The notes under the pieces are model-generated. The model did no database searches and was not told the DNA's origin. It saw only the letters and a program-made list of their open reading frames with translations. 64,000 nt of DNA from Streptomyces thinghirensis. Lineage in GTDB: Bacteria > Actinomycetota > Actinomycetia > Streptomycetales > Streptomycetaceae. The stretch covers positions 1-64,000 of the forward strand of contig JAKFGP010000059.1 of NCBI GenBank assembly GCA_021502835.1. The letters are read 5' to 3'. The position numbers were made by a program, and so were the translations under genes. Below, one piece after another: positions 21,023 to 30,434 of the stretch (position 1 is the first letter of the stretch; every line of letters begins with the position of its first letter).

Positions 21023-21843
21023 CTACGCGGTGAGGAAGCCAGCGAGCGCGCGGCCGATCAGGTCGGGGGCGTTCTCCGTGGGGGGGTGTGATCCGCATTC
21101 GGGATGCGGATGAGCGTGGTGCTGGGCATATCTGAGCGAACCGTTCGGCGTAGTCCACCGTCTCGTGGAGGTCGTCTTCCCCCAGATCAACAGCTTGGGT
21201 GTGGTGGACCGCTGCAGCGCCGGCACGAGGCCAAGGGGTGTAGCGGTTGTCGGCCGCGCCCGCCCAAGGCCATCCACGACCGGCGTACCCGCTCATGGTC
21301 CCACGGATCCGCGTAGTCCGCGATCAGGGGACTCAGTCGCGACACCGACAGCACACTCGCAATCGCCTGCCGACGGGCGGGTGAGCACGCCCTCGCCCGT
21401 GTCCCCGCCGCGGAATTGGGCCACGTGGGGCGCGGGCCAGGAATCATCAGAGGACCGAGGATTGACCAAGGCGACCGGGACACGTCGAGCCAGTTGTGAG
21501 CAGGGAGGTGCTGGGCTGATGGCGCCGCCGATGTCGTGGCCTACCAGCGCGATGGGGCCGGAGATGTTCGGCGCGGAGACGAATCGCGCGTCATCCAGTC
21601 CGGCCAGGGCCGGCACCGTAGCCGTTTCCGGGACGGGGTGGCCTGACATGGGCCAACCCAGCCCAGGAGGTCGACCGCGAGAGCCGCAGCCCCGCGCGTC
21701 GGCGAGGTGGCCGAGTACGGGAAGCCAGAACCACGGCTCCAGTACGTTCCGTGCAGCATCAGCACGGGCAGGGCGTCCTGTCGCCCTGCGGTCAAGTAGC
21801 TGGCCAGCTCGCCGTCGACCTGAACTGCGATCCCCTCCAACAC
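21023..21843 (-). CDS. Alpha/beta-hydrolase (haloalkane-dehalogenase/epoxide-hydrolase-like)
   Basis: Likely GTG start at 21843 (VLEGIAVQVDGELASYLTAG). LPVLMLHGTYWSR is the oxyanion-hole HG motif, and ISGPIALVGHDIGGAIS is the nucleophile elbow G-H-D-I-G-G with Asp as nucleophile, as in dehalogenases and epoxide hydrolases. LSPLIADYADPWDHERVRRS belongs to the cap domain. PKLLIWG followed by D-D-L-H-E-T-V-D-Y-A-E-R-F carries the acid, and SHPPTENAPDLIGRALAGFL the catalytic His. About 270 residues with four frame breaks. It is divergent from the GlxA-type regulator at 21939, 95 bp away, a common regulator-target arrangement. The substrate is unknown. Confidence 0.7.
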
Positions 21844-21938
21844 TGTCGTTCCGGTGGTTTCACTCGGCTGGGACCACCACAGCGGCCGGAGTCGATCTCC
21901 CAACCGAAGTCTGAAAGAACACCTGGGGGGTACGTTCT

Positions 21939-22941
21939 TGCCGCTACGTCTTCACCGGGTGGTGGCCCTACTCCAATCCGCCGCAGTCGCCTTTTCGAGC
22001 TCGGCTGCGCTGCCGAGGTCTTCGGCTTTCAAATCCCCTGCCCGGATGTGCCCGCCCGCTACAGCTTCCGGATCTGTGCCGAGCGCCCCGGACTTTCACG
22101 CTGCGGACCACCATCGGCTACCCGGTGCTCGTGGACGCGGGGCTGTCGGCCCAGGAGGAGGCGGACACGCTTGTTCGTCGGGCTGGCGGCCGCCCTGGCG
22201 CACCGGTGCCGTCGGCCGTCATCGCGGCGCTGCGGGCCGCCCACCGGCGCGGAGGCCCGGGATCGTCGCCATCTGCACGGGGGCGTTCGTCCTCGCCAGG
22301 GCCGGAGCTGCTCGACGGCCGCCGCGCCGGCCTCACTAGCGCCACGCGGACCGGCTCGCCGCCACGCTTCCCAGATCGAAGTCGACCCTGACGTGCTCTA
22401 CGTGGACCACGGCGACGTGGCCACCAGCGCCGGAACCGGCTGCGCGCCGACGTACCTTCACCTGGTGCGTTCTGACCACGGCGCCGCCTACGCCGCACAG
22501 ATCGCCCGGAACATGATCCTACCCCCGCACCGGGAGGGCGGCCAACTCCAGTACGCCGCGCAGCCCGCCCGGCGAGACGGACGAGTCACTGGCAGCGCCA
22601 CTGCTGGAGTGGGCCACGTCCCACCTCGACTCTCCGCTGCCCCTGGACCGGCTCGCCGAACGAGCCGGGCTGTCCATCCGGACCCTCGCCCGGCGCTTCA
22701 CCGAACAACTCGGCGTCAGCCCGGGTCAGTGGCTGTTGCACTAACATGGCCTTTGCGGCACGGGTATTGCTGGAGCAGACCGACCTCTCACTCGGTCGAA
22801 GCCATCGCCACCCGAGTCGAGACTCACTTCGGCAGTCCAACCTGCGCCGCCGCTTCCGGGCGCATCTGGGCGCCACACCCGACGCTTGCCGACGCACCTT
22901 CAGCCAAACTCGGGCGGTGCTTGACGGACAGCTCCTCCAGT
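21939..22941 (+). CDS. GlxA-family transcriptional regulator (DJ-1/PfpI + AraC HTH)
   Basis: The N-terminal DJ-1-like domain reads HRVVALLQS, FELGCAAEVFGFQIPCPDVP, IVAICTGAFVLARAG (nucleophile-elbow Cys), EVDPDVLYVDHGDVATSAGT and HLVRSDHGAAYAAQIARNMI. The C-terminal AraC domain reads LDRLAERAGLSIRTLARRFT followed by EQLGVSPGQWLLH, then VEAIATRV and LRRRFRAHLGATPDA. Length is about 330 residues with five single-base breaks. The start is not certain; no ATG precedes LPLRLHRVV. It probably controls the divergent hydrolase at 21023-21843. A second gene of the same architecture is at 30630-31567. Confidence 0.75.
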
Positions 22942-23029
22942 GCAGGGTGTCGAGCGCGGGTGATGATGTCGGCCGGGGTGCAGCTCGCTAGAGTTGTAGT
23001 CGGTGCCGACGCCGCCTTAGCGGGTGGTT

Positions 23030-23320
23030 ACCCGGTCCTGCAGTCGATGACGTACGTCACCCGGGGAGCAGGAGAGTGCGGGGTGGCCGCCGTTGACGCG
23101 GGGAGGGTCGAAGCCGAGCTTGTCGTAGACGGCGGCGAGGTCGTCGAGCACCTGCTACGCGCGGCGGTGGTCGGAGCCGACGTCGCTGAGGACGGTGACG
23201 TCCAGGGCGTGCTTCTCGGTCAAGGAACGGTGATTCGTCGGGGATCTGTGGGGACACGGCGCGACGAGTTGGGCGCCACCCGCGAGTCGAGGGTGATATC
23301 GGCGTGGTGCTGTTACAGGG
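23030..23320 (-). pseudogene. Peroxiredoxin-like (AhpC/TSA) fragment
   Basis: SPQIPDES followed (next frame) by LTEKHALDVTVLSDVGSDHR and VLDDLAAVYDKLGFDPPRVN matches the middle of Streptomyces AhpC/TSA redoxin-like proteins (pattern ISPQ..DES..L.EKH.L.F.VLSDVG). An in-frame TAG separates R-A and VLDDL. The N-terminal peroxidatic-Cys region (TxxC) and the C-terminal strand are missing, so it is a truncated remnant lying between the GlxA regulator and the next hydrolase. Confidence 0.5.
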
Positions 23321-23469
23321 CGCTGTGCGATGTTGCCTGATCAGAGCACCAGGCGCCCGCGGTGGAAGGTGAGCACCCAGGTGGGCGGGGTCGGAGCGAG
23401 GCCGAGGCGGCGGGTCACCTGGACGATGGGGTCGGAGGCGGTCGGGTCGGCGATCGCCGCCGCAGGGGG

Positions 23470-24470
23470 GCTATTCGATGGGAGGGGCCGCATCGGCAAT
23501 GGCGTGGTCACGCAGCCGATGTCCACCGCGTGCGGATGTGCCGATGCGGACGACTACCATCCCGGCAGAGCTGCCCAGCTGCTGGGGCAGGGTTCGCGAG
23601 GCGACCGATCGCGCCGGATTGCGCTCGATGAAGTGGGCGATACGCCCGGCGCGATCTCGAGCAGATGGTCCTCCAGGGCGAAGTGGCCGGGATCCGGAAG
23701 AGGTGCAGTTCCGCTTCGGGCACGTCAGCTCAGGTAGGCGCGGGCTCCGGGCTCGGTGAAGAACGGGTCGCCGGTTCCCCAGGTGATCGGCGTGGGCAGG
23801 CGGTGCTCTTCGCAGCCACGCCTGCCGGGGCGGGATAGAGCGTCGAGGGTGCTCTCGTCGGCGTAGGCGAGACCGGACAGTTGGCCTGCTTGCGGCCGGG
23901 CTGATCCAGGAAGTACTGATCCGGCAGCCACCCCTCGGGGGCGACGAGCGCCGGATCGGCGGTGCCCGCCCCTCGTACTGGAGCGCGCGTGGCGGCCAAG
24001 GTGAACAGGTCGAGGATCGTGGACTCGGCGCCAGGAGTGCCGGGCGTGAACGCGATGAAGTCGCGAGGCCGCATCCGACAGACCCTCGGTAGGCGTTCCC
24101 GTTCTGCACGACCAGCCCGAACGACACGCTCGGGGTGGCTCGGCGCCGGGCGGAAGCCGACCGAGGGCACCGAAGTCGAACAAGGTACATCACCGCACCG
24201 GAGCCAGCCCGCGAGCTGTTCCGGTGGAAGCCCTCGATGACGTCCGCCAGTCGCTCGAAGGGGTAGGTGAAGTCCTCCGGGGTGCGGGTGTGCCCGAAGC
24301 CGGGATAGTCGGGAGCGATCAGCCGGTAGTGCCGGCCCAGGCTGTCGATCAAACGCCGGAACTGGTGCGAGGCGGAAGGGAAGCCGTGCAGGAGCAGCAG
24401 CACCGGGGCGTCCGAGCGCTCCGGCCGCGACTCCCGGAGAACCCCTGGCCCTGGACCTCGTCAACACCCG
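23470..24470 (-). CDS. Alpha/beta-hydrolase (epoxide-hydrolase-like), N-terminus missing
   Basis: LLLLHGFPSASHQFRRLIDS and YRLIAPDYPGFGHTRTPEDF give the HGFP oxyanion motif and the DxPGFG loop, and TYPFERLADVIEGF follows. The cap region reads LVVQNGNAY, then REGLSD, DFIAFTPGTPGAESTILDLF, DPALVAPEGWLPDQYFLDQP and GRKQANCPVS. After further frame changes, LPEAELHLFRI and IAHFIERNPA form the C-terminus near the catalytic His. The region before LLLLHG passes directly into a ketopantoate-reductase-like fragment at about 24475, so the first 25-30 residues appear lost at a recombination junction. The nucleophile segment is obscured by a frame break near 24200. Confidence 0.65.
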
Positions 24471-24474
24471 CCCG

Positions 24475-24830
24475 GCGGGCGCCGCCAGGAAGGCCAGCTT
24501 CGCCCAGAGCGGCAGTCTCGTCCTGGACCACGCGCGTGTCCACCCCGCGTCCTGGAGCACCCGCGGCCAACTGGTTGATGCGTTCGTGGGAACCGGCCAG
24601 GTCAATCTGCGTGAACGGGCTGACATGCTCGATGACGCCGGGCGCGATGCGAGTCGGGTCGACTCCACTCGGATTACGCCCGGAGCGACCGACTGCGCAC
24701 CGTAGGTGAGCCCGCGGCGGGTCGGGTTGCTCGATGCCGTTGAGCAGCGGCACAACCATGGCGGCGCCAACGGTACTGGGCGGAATCCGCTCAAGCGCCG
24801 CGTCAAGGGACTGTGTGCTTGACGGTGATC
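24475..24830 (-). pseudogene. 2-dehydropantoate 2-reductase-like (ApbA/PanE) fragment
   Basis: TQSLDAALERIPPSTVGAAM, VVPLLNGIE, GAQSVAPGVIRVESTRIAPG, VIEHVSPFTQIDLAGS, HERINQLAA, DAGVDTRVVQDETAALWAKL and AFLAAPAG match the central part of ketopantoate reductases (NGIE hinge, the Gly-rich strand and the lysine of WAKLAFL). The Rossmann N-terminus (GxGxxG) is absent upstream of 24830, and the C-terminal helical domain is replaced by the hydrolase at 24470. I therefore read it as a deletion remnant fused to its neighbour. Confidence 0.55.
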
Positions 24831-24839
24831 AGGCACAGA

Positions 24840-25075
24840 TCGACCGGCTCCGTAGTTCGTCGGCCGCCTCGACACTCGCGGAGAAGTCGCCGAACTGCCC
24901 TGCGCACGCTTCGCCTCCGTCGGTCTGCTGCTCACCGCTCTGCGCAACAGGCCGCTCGCCGAGCCGACCACCCACGACGAGTGGGGCCAGGAAGTGGACC
25001 TGGCCAGGGATGCCTGGCGCGAGGCGCTGCTGGAGCGGGCCATCTTGCCGTTCTTGCGGGAGGCTCTCACCGATC
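24840..25075 (+). CDS. Hypothetical protein fragment
   Basis: One plus-strand frame gives VGLLLTALRNRPLAEPTTHD followed by EWGQEVDLARDAWREALLER and AILPFLREALTDR, a helical, charge-patterned sequence that looks coding. Upstream, E-V-A-E-L-P-C-A-R-F-A-S may continue it. It is truncated at its 5' side near the ketopantoate-reductase fragment. I do not recognise the family; a TetR C-terminal domain is one possibility. Confidence 0.3.
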
Positions 25076-25377
25076 GCGGCACGGCAGAACCTCAACATCC
25101 GGCACCGTCCGTGACGAACGGCCGTATCCGAGCCTCGGCACCAGCGGCCGGGATCACCATCTTAATTCACCGGCGATTTCGGGGGCCGGTCGAAAGCGGG
25201 CCCTCCACGAGATCCGAGGAATCCGGGTGACGTCCAGCCCACCCGCGGCGGTCGGACACCGGACCGTGCGCTCCGTGCTTCCACGGCTACAGGCCCACAT
25301 CGTGGCGGCGGATGTACTCCGGGGACTCCCGCCGGACCAGAAGGCGGACACGGCCGTGGCTGGCCGTCACCAGCCTG

Positions 25378-25660
25378 TCAGCCGTTCTCGCAGGTCAGCG
25401 GGCCCTTCCGCGAAGGCTTCAACGGGACCGTCGGCAGCTCGAGGAGCGGGCAGCGAAGGCACCATCGTGGCCCTTGGCCTCACCGAACCTGGGCCCTCCC
25501 AGCCAGTCCCGCCGGGCCCGTACGATCTCCTCCTGCGACCGTCCGATCCAGTTCACGCCCCCGGCGGGACGACGGCATTCCCCGCCCTCTGCGAATTCGC
25601 AGGCTCTATCGGCACCCACACTGTTGCAACCGACACGGCACTTCCTGTCGGCTACCAGGA
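25378..25660 (-). pseudogene. Pirin-family protein, C-terminal fragment
   Basis: GGVNWIGRSQEEIVRARRDW, LGGPRFGEAKGHDG and, in the next frame, LLELPTVPLKPSRKG ending at TGA 25378-25380 match the end of bacterial pirins (pattern WNFIGRS.EEI..AR.DW..G.RFGEV.GYDG..LPAP.LP). The Fe-binding N-terminal cupin (HPH...E...H) is absent. The upstream part to about 25660 (A-C-E-F-A-E-G-G-N-A-V-V-P-P) may belong to it. Confidence 0.5.
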
Positions 25661-25689
25661 ACCGTAGACACACGTAGGAGTGGAGACCT

Positions 25690-25900
25690 ATCCAATGGGG
25701 GCGCGAGGTGCGGCCAACTGGGCACTGAAAGCCGGTTGTCGACGTCGTCGAGGGCCAGGCGGAGCCCACCGAGTGCCACGCTTTCGTCGCCGAGGAGTAG
25801 AGGTGCGTAGTTCGGGCAGGCGCAGGCAGTGCTTGCTAGGTTCGCCCTCCAGGAGCGGCAGGATGAAGTCGGCGGAACGCGAGAAGCCGCTGCCGAGCAC
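25690..25900 (-). pseudogene. Hypothetical protein fragment
   Basis: Read in two frames it gives ADFILPLLEGEPSKHCLRLP then APLLLGDESVALGGLRLALD and DVDNRLSVPSW. It looks coding but I recognise no family. It lies between the pirin fragment and the terminator hairpin at 25909-25940. Confidence 0.3.
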
Positions 25901-25908
25901 GACTGGGT

Positions 25909-25940
25909 TCTGTCTCTCCGATCACGACCGGAGAGACAGA
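25909..25940. terminator. Perfect 12-bp hairpin, bidirectional terminator
   Basis: TCTGTCTCTCCG (25909-25920) and CGGAGAGACAGA (25929-25940) with an 8-nt loop. It lies 20 bp beyond the methyltransferase stop (25960) on the minus strand and fits an intrinsic terminator. Confidence 0.7.
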
Positions 25941-25959
25941 CCGCCGACGTGGCGTGTGC

Positions 25960-26726
25960 TCAGTTCTTATGTGCGGTTACCAGAGCGAAGGAGAGGAATT
26001 CTCCACGGTCTGTGGTGAGCATCTCGATAACGGGCTGGTTCGCGCTCTGGCCGTCGGGATGATGCTTAGCGCCGGCTTGGGCCCACAACAGCCAGTCCTG
26101 CCAGGCGTCCTGTTGCAGCCGCGCGGATGTGACCTTCACCAACTCGGTGATGTCCCACTGGAAGCGCCACCACTCCGCCGTGTGCCAGGCGATCGCTTCC
26201 CAGCCGACCACTTCCTTGATGTGGGGCGGGATCATCCCGAGTTCACGGATCTCCCGTGTCATGGCGGGAGTCGCCATGCCCAGCTGTCCCCGGGCCGGAG
26301 GAAGCGCAGCAGGTAGGGCAGGAAGTTGTCCGCCGTGCCGAAGTACTCGAGGCGTCCACGCTGACGATCGCGTCGAAGCTCTGCTCCTCGAACGGCAGGG
26401 CGTGCGCCTCCGCTCGCACGGCCTCCACCTGGTCGCCGACACCCGCCTTGGCGAGACCTGTGCCGCCTGTTCCGGGGCGATCCACAGGTCGGCCGCGACG
26501 ACGTCGACTCCGTACTCGCGGGCCAGGAACACCGACGTGGCGCCCGCGCCGGACCCGAGGTCGAGAACCCGCATGCCCGGGTGCAGGTCGAGATCGTGGG
26601 CGAGGTCTTCCAGCAGCCACAGCGGGTTCGGCCCCATATCGAGGTCGAGCAACCAGGCGAGGTCATACCGAGAGGAGCGTGGATAGCGGTCGGACGTACG
26701 AGATCGTTCAAGGCAGTCACGAGCAC
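25960..26726 (-). CDS. SAM-dependent class I methyltransferase
   Basis: MRVLDLGSGAGATSVFLARE is motif I (E/DxGxGxG), GVDVVAADLWIAPEQAAQV is the motif II acidic strand, and QVEAVRAEAHALPFEEQSFD plus AIVSVDAFEYFG is the motif III-IV region. The C-terminal half reads LGMATPAMTREIRELGMIPP, IKEVVGWEAIAWHTAEWWRF, QWDITELVKVTSARLQQDAW and ends FLSFALVTAHKN at 25960. Length is about 250 residues with two breaks (near 26300 and 26440). The aromatic-rich C-terminus suggests a small-molecule methyltransferase, but the substrate is unknown. The start is either MTALNDLVRP near 26720 or MLDLDMGPNP at 26652. Confidence 0.75.
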
Positions 26727-26849
26727 GTACCCAAACCGATCATATGCCCGGCCGCAACACGTTTTGGCCTTCCTGTGTCGGCTCTTGGTTCACGTGGGGC
26801 GGTGAGGGCGGCAGTCGGATATGCCTCTGGTCACGAGCGTAGCCATATC

Positions 26850-27575
26850 AGGAGTGCGCGGCGGTGACGGTGCCTGTCGGGCCCGGGAGGCCGTCCGCGG
26901 ATCCTCTGCGTAGGCGGCTGGCTGCCTGGTCCCGCTTCTCGGGGATCACGTGTCGGGGGGGGGGTACCGCGCTCGCGCAGACAGGTGCGGGTTCTGTGGT
27001 TGCTGTATGTCTTGTCGGCGCCCACACTGTCGGGCCTTCGGCGAGGGCCGACCGACCCGGGCCCGGTCGAGGGGGCGAATCTTGTCCATGACCGCTTCGA
27101 ACTGCGTGCAGTCGGCCCGCTGCCCTGGTGTCACGACCAGCGACAACGGCCGACCCTTGCCGTCCGCCCTCAGCTGCAGCTTCGTCGTCAGCCCGCCGCC
27201 GCGCGGGCGACCGAGAGCCTCGGCCGCCGCGCACCTCCTCCGAGAACGGCCGCAGATGCGAGTGCGCGCGCAGGTGAGCTGATCTTTCCGCGGCCCCTTG
27301 ATGTGGCCGACAGGGTGGGCTGCAGTGCCGTTGGCGCTCCGGCGGCCTGCAGGTGGGCGCGGACCGAGGTGGAGTCGATGTTTATGTCCCAGTCGATGTC
27401 GCCCTTGGAGTCGGCAACGGCCTGGACGTGTTGGAGCAGCGTCTCCCAGGTGCCATCGGCCGACCAGAGCATGTGCCGTTTGTGGATGGTCTGCCAGGGA
27501 CCGAAGCGTGCGGGCAACTCGCGCCATCGGCAGCCGGTACTGACCCGGTAGATGATCCCGTTGACGGGGCGATCC
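26850..27575 (-). pseudogene. IS5-family transposase, truncated
   Basis: It begins abruptly at LDRPVNGIIYRVSTGCRWRE (near 27568) and continues LPARFGPWQTIHKRHMLWSA, VADSKGDIDWDINIDSTSVR (first catalytic Asp in IDSTS), GGLTTKLQLRADGKGRPLSL and VVTPGQRADCTQFEAVMDKI. The second-Asp region follows as A-D-K-T-Y-S, then R-E-R-G. The N-terminal 25 residues and the C-terminal Glu helix are missing. The left boundary coincides with the GH36 fragment, showing that the element cut that gene. Confidence 0.7.
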
Positions 27576-27865
27576 AGAGGCCGGCACGCAGCCCTGCACC
27601 GTTGATCCGGTCGACCAACGCCCGCATGCCGGAGGAAACTTGTTGTTCGGCTCCCAGTCCCCCACCTGCTGCTCCCAGCCGTCGTCGACCTGGACGACGT
27701 CGAGGCGGTGATGTCGCTTGGTGAGCTGTTCCTCGGTGATGTTCTCGTAGTACGCGTACCAGCTGCACCAGACGTTGCCAGCCCGCTTGGTGCTGCGTCC
27801 GAGCGCGCCGAGCAGCAGGGCCCGGCCGTCGGGTCCCTCCAGTGCGGCGAGTGCGGACGAATGGT
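27576..27865 (-). pseudogene. GH36-type alpha-galactosidase, catalytic-domain fragment
   Basis: ALEGPDGRALLLGALGRSTK is followed, across one-base shifts, by a CSWYAYYENITEEQLTK-like reading. Then come HHRLDVVQVDDGWEQQVGDW (the QxDDGW motif next to the nucleophile strand of GH36/GH27) and SGMRALVDRINGAGLRAGLW followed by I-A-P. This is the start of the TIM barrel. Nothing else of the enzyme remains. IS5 remnants on both sides (26850-27575 minus, 27868-28105 plus) replaced the rest. Confidence 0.65.
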
Positions 27866-27867
27866 GG

Positions 27868-28105
27868 CGGTGCGGCTTTCACGTTCCAGCCCCGCCGCTG
27901 GGTCGTCGAACGCACCCTCGGCCGGCTCATGCACCATCGACGCCTGGCCCGCGACTACGAAACCCACCCCCACCGATCGGCAGCCATGATCCAACTCGCC
28001 GCCATCAAACCTCACGACCCGCCGCCTCAGCCACGAGACCACCCACAACTGGTGCGACAGCTAAGCCAAATGAAACAGACAAGCGAGAATCAAATGCTCA
28101 CCTAA
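27868..28105 (+). pseudogene. IS5-family transposase, C-terminal remnant
   Basis: FTFQPRRWVVERTLGRLMHH (catalytic Glu in VVERT) then RRLARDYETHPHRSAAMIQL. It ends in a lower-GC tail (SQMKQTSENQMLT). Orientation is opposite to the IS5 remnant on the other side of the GH36 fragment, so two different insertions are involved. Confidence 0.65.
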
Positions 28106-28162
28106 GAGGCGGGGGCGGTCTTCCGGCTCCCAGGCTGACCGTCGAGTGCCGGCGCGGTCCGG

Positions 28163-28601
28163 TCAGGAGGGAGCAGAGATGTGATGGTGCGCGTGGTCTG
28201 TCGTCCGGCCGGGCCGGAACCGGCGGCGGACGAGCGCGATCAGGGAAGGTCCTCCCCTGGAAGCACCACAGGGCGATGACCGGATCGCAGATGGCGCACG
28301 CCAGGGATAGTCGTGGTAGAACGGCAGGATCGGATTGCCCTTGAGGTGGTGGGCCATGTCCCATGCGGTGTGGAGCAGCCAGCCGAAGCCGATGAAGGTC
28401 AGGACTCCAGGCCGCGGTAGGCGACGTAGGCCATGAGCGCGACGAACGGGAGTTCCCACGGGCCGAGGCCGCCCCGCTCAGATAGGCGGCACCGGCTCCG
28501 CCCACCATGACTGCGTTGAAGCGGCGGCGGTGCGGTTCTCTGATCAGGGACATCAGCAGGCAGTAGAGGATGCCGACGATCATCGGTGACACAAGGTTCA
28601 T
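28163..28601 (-). CDS. DUF6010 family integral membrane protein
   Basis: MNLVSPMIVGILYCLLMSLI, REPHRRRFNAVMVGGAGAAY, LSGGGLGPWELPFVALMAYV, AYRGLES, FIGFGWLLHTAWDMAHHLKG, NPILPFYHDYPWR and ICDPVIALWCF follow the DUF6010 order (GAGAAYLSGGGLGPWE and the AWDxxHHLxGNPI motif). Four transmembrane segments. The start ATG (28601) overlaps the stop of the upstream gene by four bases (ATGA), so translation is coupled. Two frame breaks, near 28400 and 28470. Function unknown. Confidence 0.7.
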
Positions 28602-28894
28602 GAGGGGATGACTTCTTCCACTTGGGCGCGGGCCGAAGCCGGCGGTCGAGCTGTCGCAGCGCGAGCAATCCGCCGGCGCCCGGAACGAGGGCCAGGACCT
28701 TGACGGCGGCCGGGGCCTGTTTGAGGCGCCAGGTCGCGATCACGACGAACAGGTAGGCGCAGCCGGTGTGTCGGGCCCATCAAGGACGAGATGGGCTTGA
28801 GGTGGACGGTGAACACGTTGGCCAGCATCACGATCGGGGAGATCAGCTCGGCGTGAGCCGCGATGCGCAGATGGCGCGGAGACCGGAGGTGCAT
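28598..28894 (-). CDS. Small membrane protein, DUF3817-like
   Basis: ATG at 28894 follows GGGAGG by six bases. MHLRSPRHLRIAAHAELISP, IVMLANVFTVHLKPISSLMG and PTHGCAYLFVVIATWRLKQA, then PAAVKVLALVPGAGGLLALR, resemble DUF3817: helix, then (S)xxGPxHG, then a second hydrophobic stretch. About 98 residues and three transmembrane segments. One frame break near 28770. The stop TGA overlaps the DUF6010 start. Confidence 0.55.
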   Translation of the reverse strand: MHLRSPRHLRIAAHAELISPIVMLANVFTVHLKPISSLMGPTHRLRLPVRRDRDLAPQTGPGRRQGPGPRSGRRRIARAATARPPASARAQVEEVIPS

Positions 28895-28896
28895 GG

Positions 28897-29367
28897 TCAC
28901 CTCCCGTGGTGGAGCCGGGACGCATGATCATCAGTACGGTGACGGTGGCCCAAAGCAAGTTGAAGATGCCGGTGACCGCGGCGAGACGGCCCGGCGTCAA
29001 GGAGGCAGCGCTTGCAACGGCGAGGCGGAACCCGTCGTCTCGGCCAGAGCACGGTCCTGGGCGGGCAGAATCAGTAGTGCCAGTACGCCGGCGGCCGCGC
29101 GGTCAGCAGGATCGAGGTGATCAGCCAGGCGTCGCCGAGGACACCGAGACTGCTGGCCGTGGCGAAGCCGAAGAGAGAACCGCGATGCCGAAGCCCGCGT
29201 AGACCCGGCAGATGCGGTGCAGCGTCCGCAGGGTCGTACGGGCGTCGCCGTCGCCGGAGTCGCCGAGCGCGGCGCAGTGTCGCGGGAAACATGCTCGAGG
29301 CGACGGTGACCGGGCCGACGGCGACGATGGCGGCCAGGACGTGCAAGGACAGAAGGAGCTCGGTCAC
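28897..29367 (-). CDS. DUF2269-like membrane protein
   Basis: GTG at 29367 overlaps the stop of the preceding gene. TELLLSLHVLAAIVAVGPVT then VASSMFPATLRRA is the first helix, followed by TLHRICRVYAGFGIA, LFGFATASSLGVLGDAWLIT, a further hydrophobic segment and LAAVTGIFNLLWATVTVLMI then MRPG. Four transmembrane helices and about 156 residues, similar in pattern to DUF2269/YqhA-type small membrane proteins. Four frame breaks. It belongs to the coupled set 28163-29682. Confidence 0.55.
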
Positions 29368-29682
29368 GCCCGGTACTCCGGGGCGGTCTGGCGCTCGCCG
29401 GTGACTTTCGAAGACGGCAGGCGGCCGGCCTTCGAGGTGCCTTGGAGGGTGTCGCCGTCGACCGTCACGTCGAACGCCAGGTTCAGCCGCATGGGCTTGG
29501 TGATGGCCTGCTTCCAGGTAGAGCCGGTCGCCGTCGAGGGTGAGGTCGCCGAGTGGCACTTCCTCGCCGGCTCCGTGGGCGACGCCGGTCAGGACGCCGT
29601 CCTGCTCACGGAGTTCGACCGCTGCCCTGATCTTGCCGATAGGGGTGGAGATGGACAGGTTCCAGGTGCCTTCGACGAGCAT
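29364..29682 (-). CDS. Small beta-rich conserved hypothetical protein
   Basis: ATG at 29682. MLVEGTWNLSISTPIGKIRA, AVELREQDGVLTGVAHGAGE, EVPLGDLTLDGDRL, then after a shift ITKPMRLNLAFDVTVDGDTL, QGTSKAGRLPSSKVTGER and a TGA at 29364-29366. About 105 residues of alternating beta pattern, like small lipocalin/THAP4-type ligand-binding folds. It has no signal peptide. The TGA overlaps the GTG of the membrane protein downstream (GTGA). Confidence 0.6.
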
Positions 29683-29745
29683 GCTGCTGTTCTTCCTGAC
29701 TGTGCAAGGGGATGGTGAGCGACTGACCTGCGAAGGGCCGAGTGC

Positions 29746-30434
29746 TCAGGGAGGTGGGCGTCGGGCCCTGGGCGCGCCAGACAGTGCCGCGCCGCTCTCG
29801 TGGGAGAAGAGCTCTTCCACGGCGTGCGCGACGCGGGGGCCGACCTCGCGCTCCAGTAGGTACAGGCCCAGATCAAGCCCGGAGGTGACGCCGGCGCCGG
29901 TGATCAGGTCGCTGTCGTCCACGATGCGGGCGCGGACCGCGTGGGCGCCGGTGGCGTCCAGCATGTCCAGGCCCATGTGGTGGGTGGTGGCGCGACGTCC
30001 CTCCAGCAGACCTGCCATGGCCAGGACGAGGGAGCCACCGCAGACGGTGGCGACCGTGATGTCCAGGTCGTCCATTGCCCGCTCGAGCAGCGCGGGGAGC
30101 TCGGTGGTCAGCGTGCGGCCCAGCAGCACCGGGATGAACTCGTCCTGCTTCCACGTGCCGGCGCCCCTCTTCTTCCGGGACCTCGCCGGGTTCACCCACG
30201 CGCCCGGAGGCGCCGGGCACCAGAAGCACGTCCACACGCGCTCCAGGTCGAGAGCGCCGGCGGCGCGCAGCTTCAGCCCTCCGGTGCCGCTGATCACCTC
30301 ACGAGGGCCCTCTGCGGTGACCAGTTCGACGGTCACCGCGCCGTCCGACGCCGAACCGCCGGCGTGCAGCACCTCGTAGGGGCAATGACATCGAGCGGGT
30401 CGAAGCCATCGAACAGGACGACCTGGATGTGCAC
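29746..30434 (-). CDS. DJ-1/PfpI family protein, isonitrile-hydratase-like
   Basis: GTG at 30434 gives VHIQVVLFDGFDPLDVIAPY followed by EVLHAGGSASDGAVTVELVT, AEGPREVISGTGGLKLRAAG, ALDLERVDVLLVPGASGRVG and DLDITVATVCGGSLVLAMAG. The Cys of TVCGGS is the nucleophile-elbow residue used by DJ-1-type isonitrile hydratases. RRATTHHMGLDMLDATGAHA, RARIVDDSDLITGAGVTSGL and DLGLYLLEREVGPRVAHAVE complete the fold. About 228 residues with two breaks near 30200-30370. It heads a five-gene minus operon and is divergent from a GlxA regulator (30630). Other DJ-1 activities cannot be excluded. Confidence 0.7.

Noticed and set aside
21751..23340. 529-codon plus-strand open frame
   Set aside because: It crosses from the hydrolase shadow into the GlxA gene; conserved blocks lie partly in it and partly in other frames, so the length is due to high GC.
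23730..25082. 450-codon minus-strand open frame
   Set aside because: Only patches match the ketopantoate reductase and hydrolase; the rest is shadow translation.
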